Shown here: piece by piece, positions 1 to 7,833 of the stretch | Layout of the letters: every line of letters starts with the position of its first letter | How positions within the stretch are numbered: position 1 is the stretch's first letter | DNA from: Desulfomonilaceae bacterium | Lineage (GTDB): Bacteria > Desulfobacterota > Desulfomonilia > Desulfomonilales > Desulfomonilaceae | Assembly (NCBI GenBank): GCA_041662605.1 | Contig: JBAZSD010000021.1 | Location: 9,032 to 73,031, forward strand | Reading direction: 5' to 3' | DNA: 64,000 bases | Notes under the pieces: generated by a model | Told to the model about the DNA's origin: nothing | Database searches by the model: none | Seen by the model: only the letters and a program-made list of their open reading frames with translations | Translations under genes and position numbers: made by a program

Positions 1-310
1 TCCGCTCTTGCTCCTTGAGCGATTCTTCCAGTTGTCTGAGTCGGTTCCTGAAATATACTAAAGCCGACCCGACAAGTCCCACAAACAGTAGGCAAACAAC
101 AAAGATGTTGTCAATCTTGTCCGCGAAGAGCGCCGATAAGAGCGGAGCCATCACCAGATACGTAAAAATTACCCCTTTCAGTTCGTCAAGCTGTTGGCTC
201 GGAAGGTCTTTCATGACCATAACCTCAAAGGGTTTCCAATTTGAGTTTACTGATCCGCCATCTTGGTGATTCGGACCTTGCTCAGCTTTTCCAGACTCTT
301 CCGCCTCCAT
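1..310 (-). CDS. Partial hypothetical two-helix membrane protein (runs off left edge)
   Basis: A minus-strand reading frame is open from the ATG at 310-308 to the edge of the window, so the C-terminus is missing. The visible 103 residues have a polar, acidic N-terminus (MEAEESGKAEQG), then two hydrophobic stretches (about residues 47-62 and 67-85) with a short polar turn ADKID between them, and end in a charged, probably coiled-coil segment (RNRLRQLEESLKEQER). I do not recognise the family. The frame also stays open upstream of this ATG to a stop at 424-422, but there is no usable start codon there and no strong ribosome binding site, so the real N-terminus may be longer or damaged. Confidence 0.55.
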   Translation of the reverse strand, partial: MEAEESGKAEQGPNHQDGGSVNSNWKPFEVMVMKDLPSQQLDELKGVIFTYLVMAPLLSALFADKIDNIFVVCLLFVGLVGSALVYFRNRLRQLEESLKEQER

Positions 311-505
311 TTCATTGAGAATCTTTTCCGCATCCTGTCTGAAGTCCGGATTAGGCCCCGGAGTGAACCAGCGAACCGTTGTCGGGCTGCTGAAAAAGCA
401 TGTATTTGCAGATCTCTGAGCCTATCTCACGGCGCCATACCCGGTCAAGCACAATATTCCGCAAGGCGCCTAGCCATTGACTCTTACTAACTGAAGATTT
501 ATTTC

Positions 506-523
506 GTACCATATGGTCGGTAC
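506..523. promoter_or_regulatory. Palindromic operator upstream of TetR-like remnant
   Basis: The 18 bp at 506-523 begin GTACC and end GGTAC, with a perfect inner palindrome ACCATATGGT. Dyads of this type are usual operators of TetR-family repressors. It sits 14 bp before the probable start of the TetR-like gene at 537 and overlaps an upstream in-frame ATG at 513, which argues against that ATG being the start. Autoregulation is inferred. Confidence 0.45.
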
Positions 524-536
524 TATAGAAGGAAAA

Positions 537-728
537 ATGGGAGCTACGTCAAAAGGTGAAAAGACTCGTGCCGGAGTGCTTGAAGCCGCTAGGCGCCTGA
601 TTAATCAAAAGGGGTTTCGCAGCACGAGTATCAACGACATCATTCAGACCACCGGCGTCAAGAAGGGCAATCCGTACTTCCATTTCGGCAGCAGGGAAGA
701 ATTCGGCATGGCGAGGCTGCGCTGGTAA
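537..728 (+). pseudogene. Truncated TetR-family regulator (N-terminal HTH only)
   Basis: The frame encodes a TetR-type DNA-binding domain: a KTRAGVLEAARRLINQKGF helix, then the TSINDIIQTTGV helix-turn-helix and the YFHFGSREEF motif that closes the domain in this family. The frame stops at 728 after about 63 residues, whereas TetR proteins are near 200 residues with a C-terminal ligand domain. The normally hydrophobic residue before YFHF is a proline (GNPYFHF), another sign of decay. The chosen start follows AAGGAAAA and lies just after the operator. I could not recover a C-terminal domain in any frame of 729-890. It is most likely a broken gene, although a short DNA-binding peptide cannot be excluded. 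Confidence 0.6.
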
Positions 729-919
729 CCTCAGGGCGTATGAAACTATACAGACAAGCGCACACGATGTAATCGGTCATGAGGGGTTTGTATTCGCGAA
801 AAGCGCATATAAATCCAATTACGGAAGTCAGATTGCCGGCAGTGTGGACGGACCATTAAAGCCAGCGCAGTGAGTCGCGATCAATGTAAATGGCTCGGGC
901 TGTTACGAAAGGGAACAGG

Positions 920-3220
920 ATGGATCCCATAGCCGAACAATCGGGAGAGCGCTCAAGGGGAAACCTGATGAGCGGCTTCGCCCGAATAGTCGTCATCCTA
1001 ATCATAGCAGTTGTTTTATTGTCGTCTCTGCTGCTCCTGCCAGTCAAGCAGTATCTGATCTCCGTCCTGGAGTGGACACAGGGTTTTGGTATTTGGGCCC
1101 CCCTATTTGTGGCTGGATTCTACATCCTGGCAGCCGTCTTGTTCTTGCCTGGTTCGGTAATCACACTCGGCGCAGGTTTCCTGTTCGGGGTCCCAATTGG
1201 TTTTATCACGGTTTTGATTGGGGCAAACCTTGGAGCGTGGGCTGCGTTTCTCGTGGGTCGAAGCATTGCCAGAAATTGGGTAGAACAAAAAGTAAAGGGA
1301 AATCCAAAATTTGCCGCCATAGACCAAGCATTGGGTCGAGAAGGGTTCAAAATTGTTCTGCTGCTGCGATTGAGTCCGGTGTTTCCTTTCGATCTCCTCA
1401 ACTATGCGCTCGGAATTACGAAAGTCTCTTTCAGAGATTATGCGCTGGCATCACTGATAGGAATGCTTCCCGGTACTCTAATGTACGTTTATTTCGGCTC
1501 AGCGGCAAGGTCTCTCACAGAAGTGGCTGCCGGCAAAGTCGAGGGAGGCATCGCAGGCCAAGTGTTCTTTTGGTTTGGATTGGCCGTTACAATCGCAGTA
1601 GCATTGTTTGTCACGAGGCTTGCCCGCAGGAGCCTGAAAGAAGCAGAGGCATCGGTCGTGGATGACCCAAGAAAATCCCAAGCTCTAACTCCACCTTTTT
1701 TCGAGGAGAAAGTCGAAGTTCTCCCTGATGACGCACACAACCGAGAACTCATATCTAACGTACATCCGGCAAGTTGGCTTAATCCCCAACCCGCAGATCG
1801 CTATAACCTGGTAGTCATTGGAGCGGGCACGGCAGGGCTCGTTACCGCAGCAGGCGCTGCCGGACTCGGCGCAAGAGTAGCCCTTGTGGAGCGCAACCTT
1901 TTGGGAGGCGATTGTCTCAATTACGGTTGTGTGCCTTCTAAGGCCTTGATTCGATCATCCAGAGCGTACGCGGAAATCCGGGACTCTCATAATTTAGGAA
2001 TTGCAGTTCCAGGAGAAGCGGCAGTTGATTTTTCCCTGGTGATGGAGCGCCTGAGAAAACTCAGGGCTAAGATCAGTCATCATGATTCTGCACAGCGGTT
2101 CAAAGATCTGGGCGTGGATGTTTTCCTCGGACACGCAAGATTTACCGGCCCGAAGACAATAGAGGTTGATCGCAAGACCTTGCGGTTCAACAAAGCGGTC
2201 ATAGCTACCGGCGCTCGGGCTGTCCGCCCAGGAATCAAGGGTCTGGCCGAGGCCGGGTTTCTTACGAATGAGACGGTGTTTTCCCTCACCATAAGACCTG
2301 CGCAACTTGCCGTGATAGGGGCCGGCCCCATAGGATGCGAAATGGCGCAGGCATTCCAGAGGTTGGGCAGTCAGGTGATCCTTTTCCACAAGAATGACCA
2401 CATACTCGACCGTGAGGACAGAGACGCTGCGGAAATTATCCAAAGCAGATTCATAAGAGAAGGGGTACGGTTGCTTCTAAAAAGTGATCTGAAAGAGGTC
2501 CAGGTTGTAAATGGAGAGAAGATAATACATTTTGAGGTGGGCGGAGTGCGGAACTTCATTGTGGTGGACGAAATTCTCGTAGGCGCCGGCCGGGCGCCGA
2601 ATGTTGAGTATCTCAATTTGGAATCCGCAGGAGTTCAATATGATACTCGCAGGGGAGTTTTCGTCGATGACTACTTACGGACCACAAACCCTGCAATATT
2701 TGCCGCCGGTGACATCTCAATGAACTACAAGTTTACCCACACGGCGGATGCCGCTGCTCGCATCGTCATCCAGAACGCCCTTTTCAAGGGATCAAAGAAG
2801 CTTAGCGCTCTCACCGTACCGTGGTGCACGTACACCGATCCCGAAATCGCACATGTCGGGATGTATGAGAAAGACGCGGCGAAACAGGGCATAGAGGTCG
2901 ACACGTTCGTAAGGCCTCTGGCTGAAGTTGACAGGGCTATCCTTGACGGGGAGGACCAAGGGTTCGTCAAGGTTCACGTGAAGAGGGGAACGGACAAGAT
3001 CCTCGGAGCGACAATTGTAGCGTCTCATGCAGGCGAAATGATAAGCGAACTCACGCTTGCCATGGTGGGCAAGGTGGGGCTCGGAACAATTTCCGGCGTC
3101 ATCCATCCATACCCGACGCAAGCCGAAGCGATCAAGCAGGTTGCGGACGCGTACAATCGCACCCGTTTGACACCGTTTATCAAGAAGCTCTTCAAGAAAT
3201 GGCTTTCTTGGACTCGTTAA
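920..3220 (+). CDS. VTT/TVP38-like membrane domain fused to FAD-dependent disulfide oxidoreductase
   Basis: This is a two-part protein of about 766 residues. The N-terminal third has about five to six hydrophobic segments with the VTT (TVP38/TMEM64, SNARE-associated) signature, including FLPGSVITLGAGFLFG and RLSPVFPFDLLNYALG. The rest is a class I pyridine nucleotide-disulfide oxidoreductase of the mercuric reductase/lipoamide dehydrogenase type: a dinucleotide site VVIGAGTAGLVTA near residue 296, the redox pair GGDCLNYGCVPSK near 335, a second nucleotide site VIGAGPIGCEMA, FAAGDI, and a C-terminal HPYPTQAEA motif. There is no N-terminal heavy-metal domain. It probably moves electrons to a disulfide or metalloid substrate at the membrane. 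The next two genes (a CxxC CMD protein and ArsS) suggest arsenic or selenium chemistry; that link is inferred. ATGs at 890 and 968 are alternative starts, 968 having AAGGGG upstream. Confidence 0.88.
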   Translation: MDPIAEQSGERSRGNLMSGFARIVVILIIAVVLLSSLLLLPVKQYLISVLEWTQGFGIWAPLFVAGFYILAAVLFLPGSVITLGAGFLFGVPIGFITVLIGANLGAWAAFLVGRSIARNWVEQKVKGNPKFAAIDQALGREGFKIVLLLRLSPVFPFDLLNYALGITKVSFRDYALASLIGMLPGTLMYVYFGSAARSLTEVAAGKVEGGIAGQVFFWFGLAVTIAVALFVTRLARRSLKEAEASVVDDPRKSQALTPPFFEEKVEVLPDDAHNRELISNVHPASWLNPQPADRYNLVVIGAGTAGLVTAAGAAGLGARVALVERNLLGGDCLNYGCVPSKALIRSSRAYAEIRDSHNLGIAVPGEAAVDFSLVMERLRKLRAKISHHDSAQRFKDLGVDVFLGHARFTGPKTIEVDRKTLRFNKAVIATGARAVRPGIKGLAEAGFLTNETVFSLTIRPAQLAVIGAGPIGCEMAQAFQRLGSQVILFHKNDHILDREDRDAAEIIQSRFIREGVRLLLKSDLKEVQVVNGEKIIHFEVGGVRNFIVVDEILVGAGRAPNVEYLNLESAGVQYDTRRGVFVDDYLRTTNPAIFAAGDISMNYKFTHTADAAARIVIQNALFKGSKKLSALTVPWCTYTDPEIAHVGMYEKDAAKQGIEVDTFVRPLAEVDRAILDGEDQGFVKVHVKRGTDKILGATIVASHAGEMISELTLAMVGKVGLGTISGVIHPYPTQAEAIKQVADAYNRTRLTPFIKKLFKKWLSWTR

Positions 3221-3258
3221 GTCGTGATTCCACGTTCGATATTTTCCGGAGGAGACAC

Positions 3259-3591
3259 ATGGATACCTACTATGATCCCAAAGACCTGCCGAAATTCGCT
3301 GACATCGGCGAAGAAGCCCCCGAGCTAGCAAAGAAGTTCTTCGATTACTACGGAGCGGTGTTTGCTGAAGGGGAGCTTACTGAGAGAGAGAAGGCTCTAA
3401 TCGCATTGGCCGTGGCCCATGCCGTCCAGTGTCCATACTGTATTGACGCTTATACTCAGACCTGTTTGGAAAGGGGGGCCAGTCTCGGTGAAATGACTGA
3501 GGCTGTTCACGTAACGACGGCGATCAGAGGAGGAGCCTCCCTCGTTCACGCAACCCAGATGAGAAAGATCGCCAAGAAGCTTTCCATGTGA
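3259..3591 (+). CDS. Carboxymuconolactone decarboxylase/AhpD-like protein, ArsS-associated type
   Basis: The 110-residue protein has the AhpD/CMD helical fold signature: LTEREKALIALAVAHAVQC, then CPYC (a CxxC thiol pair) and IDAYTQTCLERGAS, ending with EAVHVTTAIRGGASLVHA. The start at 3259 is set by a strong GGAGGAG site four bases upstream; a longer reading from 3199 overlaps the previous gene and lacks such a site. Proteins of this subtype are annotated as arsenosugar-biosynthesis-associated, peroxidase-like partners of ArsS and sit next to it, as here (15 bp gap). Some relatives carry selenocysteine at the first position of the CxxC; here it is cysteine. It is probably a thiol-dependent peroxidase or reductase in the same pathway as its neighbours. 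Confidence 0.85.
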   Translation: MDTYYDPKDLPKFADIGEEAPELAKKFFDYYGAVFAEGELTEREKALIALAVAHAVQCPYCIDAYTQTCLERGASLGEMTEAVHVTTAIRGGASLVHATQMRKIAKKLSM

Positions 3592-3606
3592 GCCAGGGAG
3601 GGCGTT

Positions 3607-4635
3607 ATGGTTCCGGAACTGACGTCAGCGGATACATTGTCAGACGCTGAAAGATCCTCAGCCCATGGGTTAGAGCCATTTTCAGGATGTTTGGCCAGAC
3701 ACGGGCTTGAATTGAATAGAGGCCAAACTAATACGCTACAAATCAACGTGGGATTGATTTGCAATCAAGTATGCAGACACTGTCATCTGGAAGCGGGCCC
3801 CAATCGCTCGGAAATCATGAGCAAGAAAACCATTGAGGAGGTTGTGGCTTACGCCAAAAGAGCAAGCTTCCCCGTGGTAGACATTACCGGCGGCGCTCCT
3901 GAAATGAACCCCCACCTGGGCTATCTCATTGAAAACATAGCTCCTGTTGCCCCGAGGCTGATGATGCGGGCAAATCTCACGGCTTTGGCCAAGGAGAACA
4001 CGGACTACTTGCTCCGTCTGTGCATGGCGAATCGGGTGGTCATTGCGGCGTCGTTTCCAGCCGTGAGCGCTTCGCAGACTGATTCTCAAAGAGGGAAAGG
4101 CGTGCTGGAAAAAAGTATCACCATGTTAAAGAAGCTCAATGATCTGGGTTACGGGAGAGACGGAACCGGGTTGGAACTCAATCTGGTTTCAAATCCCACA
4201 GGAGCGTTCCTTCCGGCATCGCAGGATCAGGCTGAAAAAAGGTTCAGAAGGTACCTGGAAACAAAATGGGGGCTCTCCTTCAACAACCTGTTCACGTTTG
4301 CGAATGTGCCATTGGGAAGGTTCCGCACCTGGCTTGCGGACTCAGGAAACCTGGATTCATATATGAAAAAACTATCGGCGAGCTTCAATCCTTGTGCGGT
4401 TGAAGGTCTGATGTGTCGAACATTATTGTCCGTGAATTGGGAAGGCTATTTGTTCGATTGCGATTTCAACCTTGCCATGGGGGTCTATCTAGCTGGTCGT
4501 AAGCGACATATCTCCGAGATGGATGATTTGCCGGAGCCTGGGACACAGATACCAACAGGCAATCATTGTTACGCCTGCACAGCCGGGTCGGGATTTACCT
4601 GAGGTGGGTCGATAGCGACCCAGGTGGGTTCTTGA
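3607..4635 (+). CDS. arsS: ArsS-like radical SAM protein, probable selenoprotein (UGA at 4600-4602)
   Basis: This is a radical SAM enzyme with the 4Fe-4S/SAM motif CNQVCRHC near residues 52-59, the ITGGAPEMNP strand, and the C-terminal Cys-rich DUF3641-type half (AVEGLMCRTLLSVNWEGYLFDCDFN). A plain reading stops at TGA 4600-4602 after HCYACTAGSGFT. In this family the tail continues CTAGxGxxCGG. Reading the TGA as selenocysteine gives CTAGSGFT-U-GGS followed by IATQVGS and a stop at 4633-4635, which restores the motif exactly with U in place of Cys. A SECIS-like hairpin overlaps and follows the codon. ArsS acts on methylated arsenic in arsenosugar synthesis, but no ArsM is present in this window, so the substrate is inferred from family only. 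The start has AGGGAGGG upstream. Full length would be 342 residues. Confidence 0.82.
4603..4632 (+). promoter_or_regulatory. Candidate bacterial SECIS element for ArsS UGA
   Basis: Directly after the TGA at 4600-4602 the RNA can form a hairpin with stem ACCC (4618-4621)/GGGT (4626-4629) and apical loop AGGU (4622-4625). The stem extends by a G-U pair, a one-base bulge (C4616), then G4615-C4631 and A4614-U4632. The loop has a G at its second position and begins 19 nt after the UGA, which fits the known spacing and loop rules for bacterial SECIS elements. A competing hairpin GGGTCG/CGACCC (4606-4611 with 4616-4621) is also possible. The fold was read by eye and no energy was calculated. Confidence 0.6.
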
Positions 4636-4652
4636 GAAACGAGGCGAACATG

Positions 4653-4708
4653 TCGGTCATGACCTTGGCTGTGCCTCAATAGCGAAGCCATCACCGCTTC
4701 ATGACCGA
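4653..4708. repeat. Long inverted repeat downstream of arsS
   Basis: The 10-base sequence TCGGTCATGA at 4653-4662 is repeated as its exact reverse complement at 4699-4708, and inside it TGGCT (4666-4670) faces AGCCA (4686-4690). The transcript could form a long two-tier hairpin. No T-tract follows, so it is not a classical intrinsic terminator. It could stabilise the arsS 3' end, act as a bidirectional block, or be a small mobile repeat. Confidence 0.4.
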
Positions 4709-4729
4709 ATAAACGAAAGGACTGTTACA

Positions 4730-4969
4730 GTGCCCAGAGACCTTCCGGTAGGAAATGGAAGACTTCTCATATGCTTCCGTGAATATCGAATCAGGGACCT
4801 GTATTCCCCTCACGTGGGACAAGAGAATCATGTCAATTGCAATTATTGTCGCTTTGGAGTGTGGGTTGACGGTCGATTCTCTTGGATCGAAGACGGTTGA
4901 AAATTGGATCTCCGACCAATTTGCCTATATCGACATAGTTTCGGAGAAAACGGGCCACACGGGCTCTGA
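4730..4969 (+). pseudogene. Glycoside hydrolase family 15 (glucoamylase-like) N-terminal remnant
   Basis: Starting at GTG 4730 the translation reads PRDLPVGNGRLLICF, REYRIRDLYSPHVGQENH and RFGVWVDGRFSWIEDG. This is the characteristic N-terminus of bacterial GH15-like glucoamylase/trehalase proteins of about 600 residues. The frame hits TGA at 4898-4900 where family members have Trp (DGW-KLDLR), then continues with KLDLRP for a few codons before losing similarity and stopping at 4967-4969. The rest of the enzyme is missing; the next 70 bases are followed by the 3' end of modC on the other strand. A TGG-to-TGA nonsense change plus a large deletion is the simplest reading. Confidence 0.6.
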
Positions 4970-5037
4970 AATCAACGTATTCGAGGGCAGCGGTTGTTCC
5001 AGTATAATCCGATGAACTGTAACTTCAAGAGACGTAT

Positions 5038-6147
5038 TCATCGCACGTTCACAACAAATATTCTGTCTTCAGGCAGGTAAAAATGGAACTCTTGCTTAGC
5101 ACAAAGATTGAGTTTCTTGTAGAGACCATTTGGAACTGTTATCTCAACACGCTTCTCAGAATTCATTGGTAGGACCATGATCGTGAGAGTAGCCCCGTTT
5201 TCAAAAACCTCCTGGACAATCCCTTTGATCAAATTGCACGAATCCTGCTCAACATGTTCCAGTGGAAGAATTTCTATGTCTTCGGCCCTGACACCAAGAA
5301 TGAATTCAGCCTCTGTTGCAATCTTCGTGTTTTTGTCGCGAATAAATAATCCTTCTCTTGAAACAGTCAAGGTTGTATCAAGTTCACAACAATAAAGCGA
5401 CACTGATTCTCCTGTGATCTTTTTGATTTTGCTGGAGAATTGGTTTCTTATTCCCAAAAAATTTGCAACCTCCACACTCTGGGGGTATTGGTAGACTTCT
5501 CTCTTGCTGCCCTGCTGACAGAGGTTGCCGTCTATAATAACGCTTATGGCGTCACCAAGAAAAAAAGCTTCTTCGAGATCATGAGTAACCATCAATATGG
5601 CAAGGTCGTATCTTTTTTGTAAATCTTTAAGAAGATACCACAATTCTGTTTTGAGGCTTTCATGAAGGGCTGACAGAGGCTCATCCAGCACCAGGTATTT
5701 GCCTCCCGAAACTATGGCTCTAGCAAGTGCGGTTCTTTGGCGCTCACCCCCGCTCAAATTTGCTATCCGTCTGTCCAATAGATGCCTGATGTTAAAGGAG
5801 TCAATTAGTTCCCGAACAATACCTGTTTCTGAGTTCTGTTGCTTGCCTCTAATTTTTATCGGATAGAGGATGTTTTCGCGCACGGTCATGTGTGGGAATA
5901 GCGCCAAGTCCTGCGGCACGTAAGAAAGTTCACGCTTTTCTATTGGGAAGTCGGTGATGTCCTTGCCCTCCAGCGTTACCTTTCCTTCTGTTGGGTTTCG
6001 CAACCCGATGACGGATTCCAGGAGGAGCGTCTTGCCACCACCGGTAGGCCCAAGTATCACGTGACACGAGGACGGAAGAACTTTTAGGGAAACATTGCTC
6101 AGGAGAAAACTTCCCGCCTGGACTGAGAGGTTGGCTACCTCAAGCAT
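5038..6147 (-). CDS. modC: Molybdate/tungstate ABC transporter ATP-binding protein
   Basis: This is a classical ABC ATPase: Walker A GPTGGGKT, Q-loop YVPQDLALFPHMTV, signature LSGGERQRTALARAI, Walker B YLVLDEPLSAL and switch His in MVTHDLEEAF. The C-terminal third (about residues 240-369) is a beta-rich TOBE-like regulatory domain typical of ModC/WtpC importer ATPases. The start at 6147 overlaps the end of modB, implying translational coupling; an upstream ATG at 6180 would add 11 poorly supported residues. It powers uptake of molybdate or tungstate with the two genes upstream on the same strand. Which oxyanion is used cannot be told from this sequence. Confidence 0.85.
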   Translation of the reverse strand: MLEVANLSVQAGSFLLSNVSLKVLPSSCHVILGPTGGGKTLLLESVIGLRNPTEGKVTLEGKDITDFPIEKRELSYVPQDLALFPHMTVRENILYPIKIRGKQQNSETGIVRELIDSFNIRHLLDRRIANLSGGERQRTALARAIVSGGKYLVLDEPLSALHESLKTELWYLLKDLQKRYDLAILMVTHDLEEAFFLGDAISVIIDGNLCQQGSKREVYQYPQSVEVANFLGIRNQFSSKIKKITGESVSLYCCELDTTLTVSREGLFIRDKNTKIATEAEFILGVRAEDIEILPLEHVEQDSCNLIKGIVQEVFENGATLTIMVLPMNSEKRVEITVPNGLYKKLNLCAKQEFHFYLPEDRIFVVNVR

Positions 6148-6916
6148 AGGAGGCGTCTCTGGAGAGCAGGCGGACGACATAGAGGATGCTGAGCCCGATG
6201 GATACCAAGATCAGGATTAAGATTACGGATCCTTCTATCTCTGCGCTCGAAAGTCTCATAAATATTGCAATTGGAAGAGTCTCGGTTTTCATAGCCATAG
6301 ACCCGGCGATGGTAATTGTCGCCCCGAACTCACCCAGCGCCTTTGCCCACGAGAGAATCAAGGAGGCCTAAATGCCTCTTTTGCTCAATGGGAGAGTAAT
6401 AGTGACGAAAGCCTTGGCCGGGGATGCGCCTAGTGTCCTTGCGACCGCTTCATACCTGCATGGTATCTCGTCCATCGCTGCCTTAATCAATCTTGTGGTA
6501 ACACCGCACACGGTAAGGAATTGAGCCAGGACAATTCCGTAGAAAGTGAAGACGAACTGAGGCCCGTGGTCCTGTATCCACAAACCGATAGGATTATTAA
6601 AGAAAATCAACAACATTGCGCCTAGAGCCGCCGGTGAAACTATCATGGGTAGCTCAAGAATCGTGTCGACAGCCCTCTTGCCCGGGAAGTCATATCTGGA
6701 CAAGGCAAATGCTGATGGAATAGCAATCAGTACGGACAGGAGAGTGCTGATAGTAGCGGCGATAATACTCAAGCGTATGGAAAAGAGCGTTCTATCGGAG
6801 CGTAGGGTATCCCACAATGTCTCGCCCCGAAAGAAATAGAACAGGGACAAAATAAGAAGCGCATAAATACCGAACGTGGCGATTGAAAATGCGATTGAAA
6901 TGTTCTTGAAGGTCAT
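6140..6916 (-). pseudogene. modB: Molybdate/tungstate ABC permease interrupted by in-frame TAG
   Basis: The full frame would give a permease of about 258 residues, the normal size of ModB/WtpB, with five to six membrane helices. Residues 1-182 run from MTFKNISIAF to TLPLSKRGI, then a TAG occurs at 6370-6368, and the same frame continues ASLILSWAKALGEFGATITIAGS to the end. The interrupted segment is the EAA-type cytoplasmic loop that contacts ModC; relatives have a hydrophobic residue at the TAG position (RGIL-type). A single TTG-to-TAG change explains it, with no frameshift. A TTG just after the stop (6361-6359) could restart translation of the C-terminal part. Either the importer is dead, or the stop is suppressed or is a sequencing error. 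The start overlaps the modA stop (ATGA type). Confidence 0.75.
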
Positions 6917-7782
6917 CTTTTGATCCAGTCCTGTGGGACCAAGTACTCACCACCTACCGGTTTTTTCTCCCCGACCCACGCAGTGGCCTCCTCGGCGCTC
7001 ATGAAGTAATGGTATTTCTGAAAGATTTTCTTGCCATCCTCTGACAACAGAAAATCGATAAATTTCTGAGCAAGTGGCCGGTTCGAGGTGAACTTCGATA
7101 TTGCAATAGGAATATATCCAATCCGAATTACTTGGGTCTTGTCGAGCGGGATTGTCTCGATCCGCCCTGGATCCCAATAGTGAAAAACTCTCCAACCAAT
7201 GACGGCGTCGGCTGCTTTCAACGAGATTGCTGTAGCGGTCTTCTCACAGCTCTCTGTGTAGTTAATGAGATTTTTTCTGAAAGCCTCTTTCTCTTGGGAC
7301 GTGAAGAGCGCTTCGACGAGTTCAACGGCATAGGCTCCTACGCACACCCCTTCAGGGTTGGCTATGGCCACCTTGAGATCGGGTCGTGTGAGGTCTTTGA
7401 GAGTTTTGACGTTCTTGGGGTTTCCTTTCTGGACATTAATTGCCGGAACGAGATACACAACATTCTTCTCTGTTTCAGGAAAAACCATGTCCTTCTTCTT
7501 GGCCACCTCCATGTAATCCGAGGAGCCGGGAAAATAGAGGTCCCCTTTCTTGCCCAGCATCATTTGGGAAAGAACAAAACCCGATCCGCCGAAGATCACA
7601 TCAACCTTAACGCCGGTTTTGGCCTCAAATGCTTTTGCCGCGTCTTCCGTAGGCGGCTTGCTTGCGGCACCAGCGAATACCATCAATCTGTCTTCCGCTA
7701 GACATTTCTCAAGACATCCAGCAATCCAGATGCCCAAGAGAAGGTTTACTAACGTAAAAATAAAGACTAGTCTTCTGTTCAT
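6913..7782 (-). CDS. modA: Molybdate/tungstate ABC transporter substrate-binding protein
   Basis: This 289-residue secreted protein begins with a signal peptide (MNRRLVFIFTLVNLLLGIWIAGC) that may be a lipoprotein signal, because IAGC resembles a lipobox. The mature part starts with the ModA-type strand LMVFAGAASKPPTEDAAKAFE, continues with VDVIFGGSGFVLSQM (the oxyanion-binding loop), and contains KVAIANPEGVCVGAYAVE and ADAVIGWRVFHYW, and ends QKFIDFLLSEDGKKIFQKYHY. It would capture molybdate or tungstate outside the cytoplasmic membrane and hand it to ModB. It is the first gene of modABC and overlaps modB by four bases. Confidence 0.87.
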   Translation of the reverse strand: MNRRLVFIFTLVNLLLGIWIAGCLEKCLAEDRLMVFAGAASKPPTEDAAKAFEAKTGVKVDVIFGGSGFVLSQMMLGKKGDLYFPGSSDYMEVAKKKDMVFPETEKNVVYLVPAINVQKGNPKNVKTLKDLTRPDLKVAIANPEGVCVGAYAVELVEALFTSQEKEAFRKNLINYTESCEKTATAISLKAADAVIGWRVFHYWDPGRIETIPLDKTQVIRIGYIPIAISKFTSNRPLAQKFIDFLLSEDGKKIFQKYHYFMSAEEATAWVGEKKPVGGEYLVPQDWIKR

Positions 7783-7833
7783 ACCATATTCTCCTTTTCT
7801 ATACGAGGATTTGGGGGCTCAAGCAAATGTGAC

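Noticed and set aside
1072..1665. 197-residue plus-strand frame inside the VTT/FAD oxidoreductase gene
   Set aside because: It is a shifted frame of the real gene; composition is Ser/Arg-rich with no domain.
4898..4900. TGA in the GH15 fragment as another selenocysteine codon
   Set aside because: The expected residue there is Trp, not Cys; similarity fades soon after and no SECIS-like hairpin follows. A nonsense mutation is simpler.
6368..6370. TAG in modB as a pyrrolysine codon
   Set aside because: The position is a hydrophobic residue in a transporter loop, not a known Pyl site, and no Pyl machinery is visible. Nonsense mutation or sequence error is more likely.
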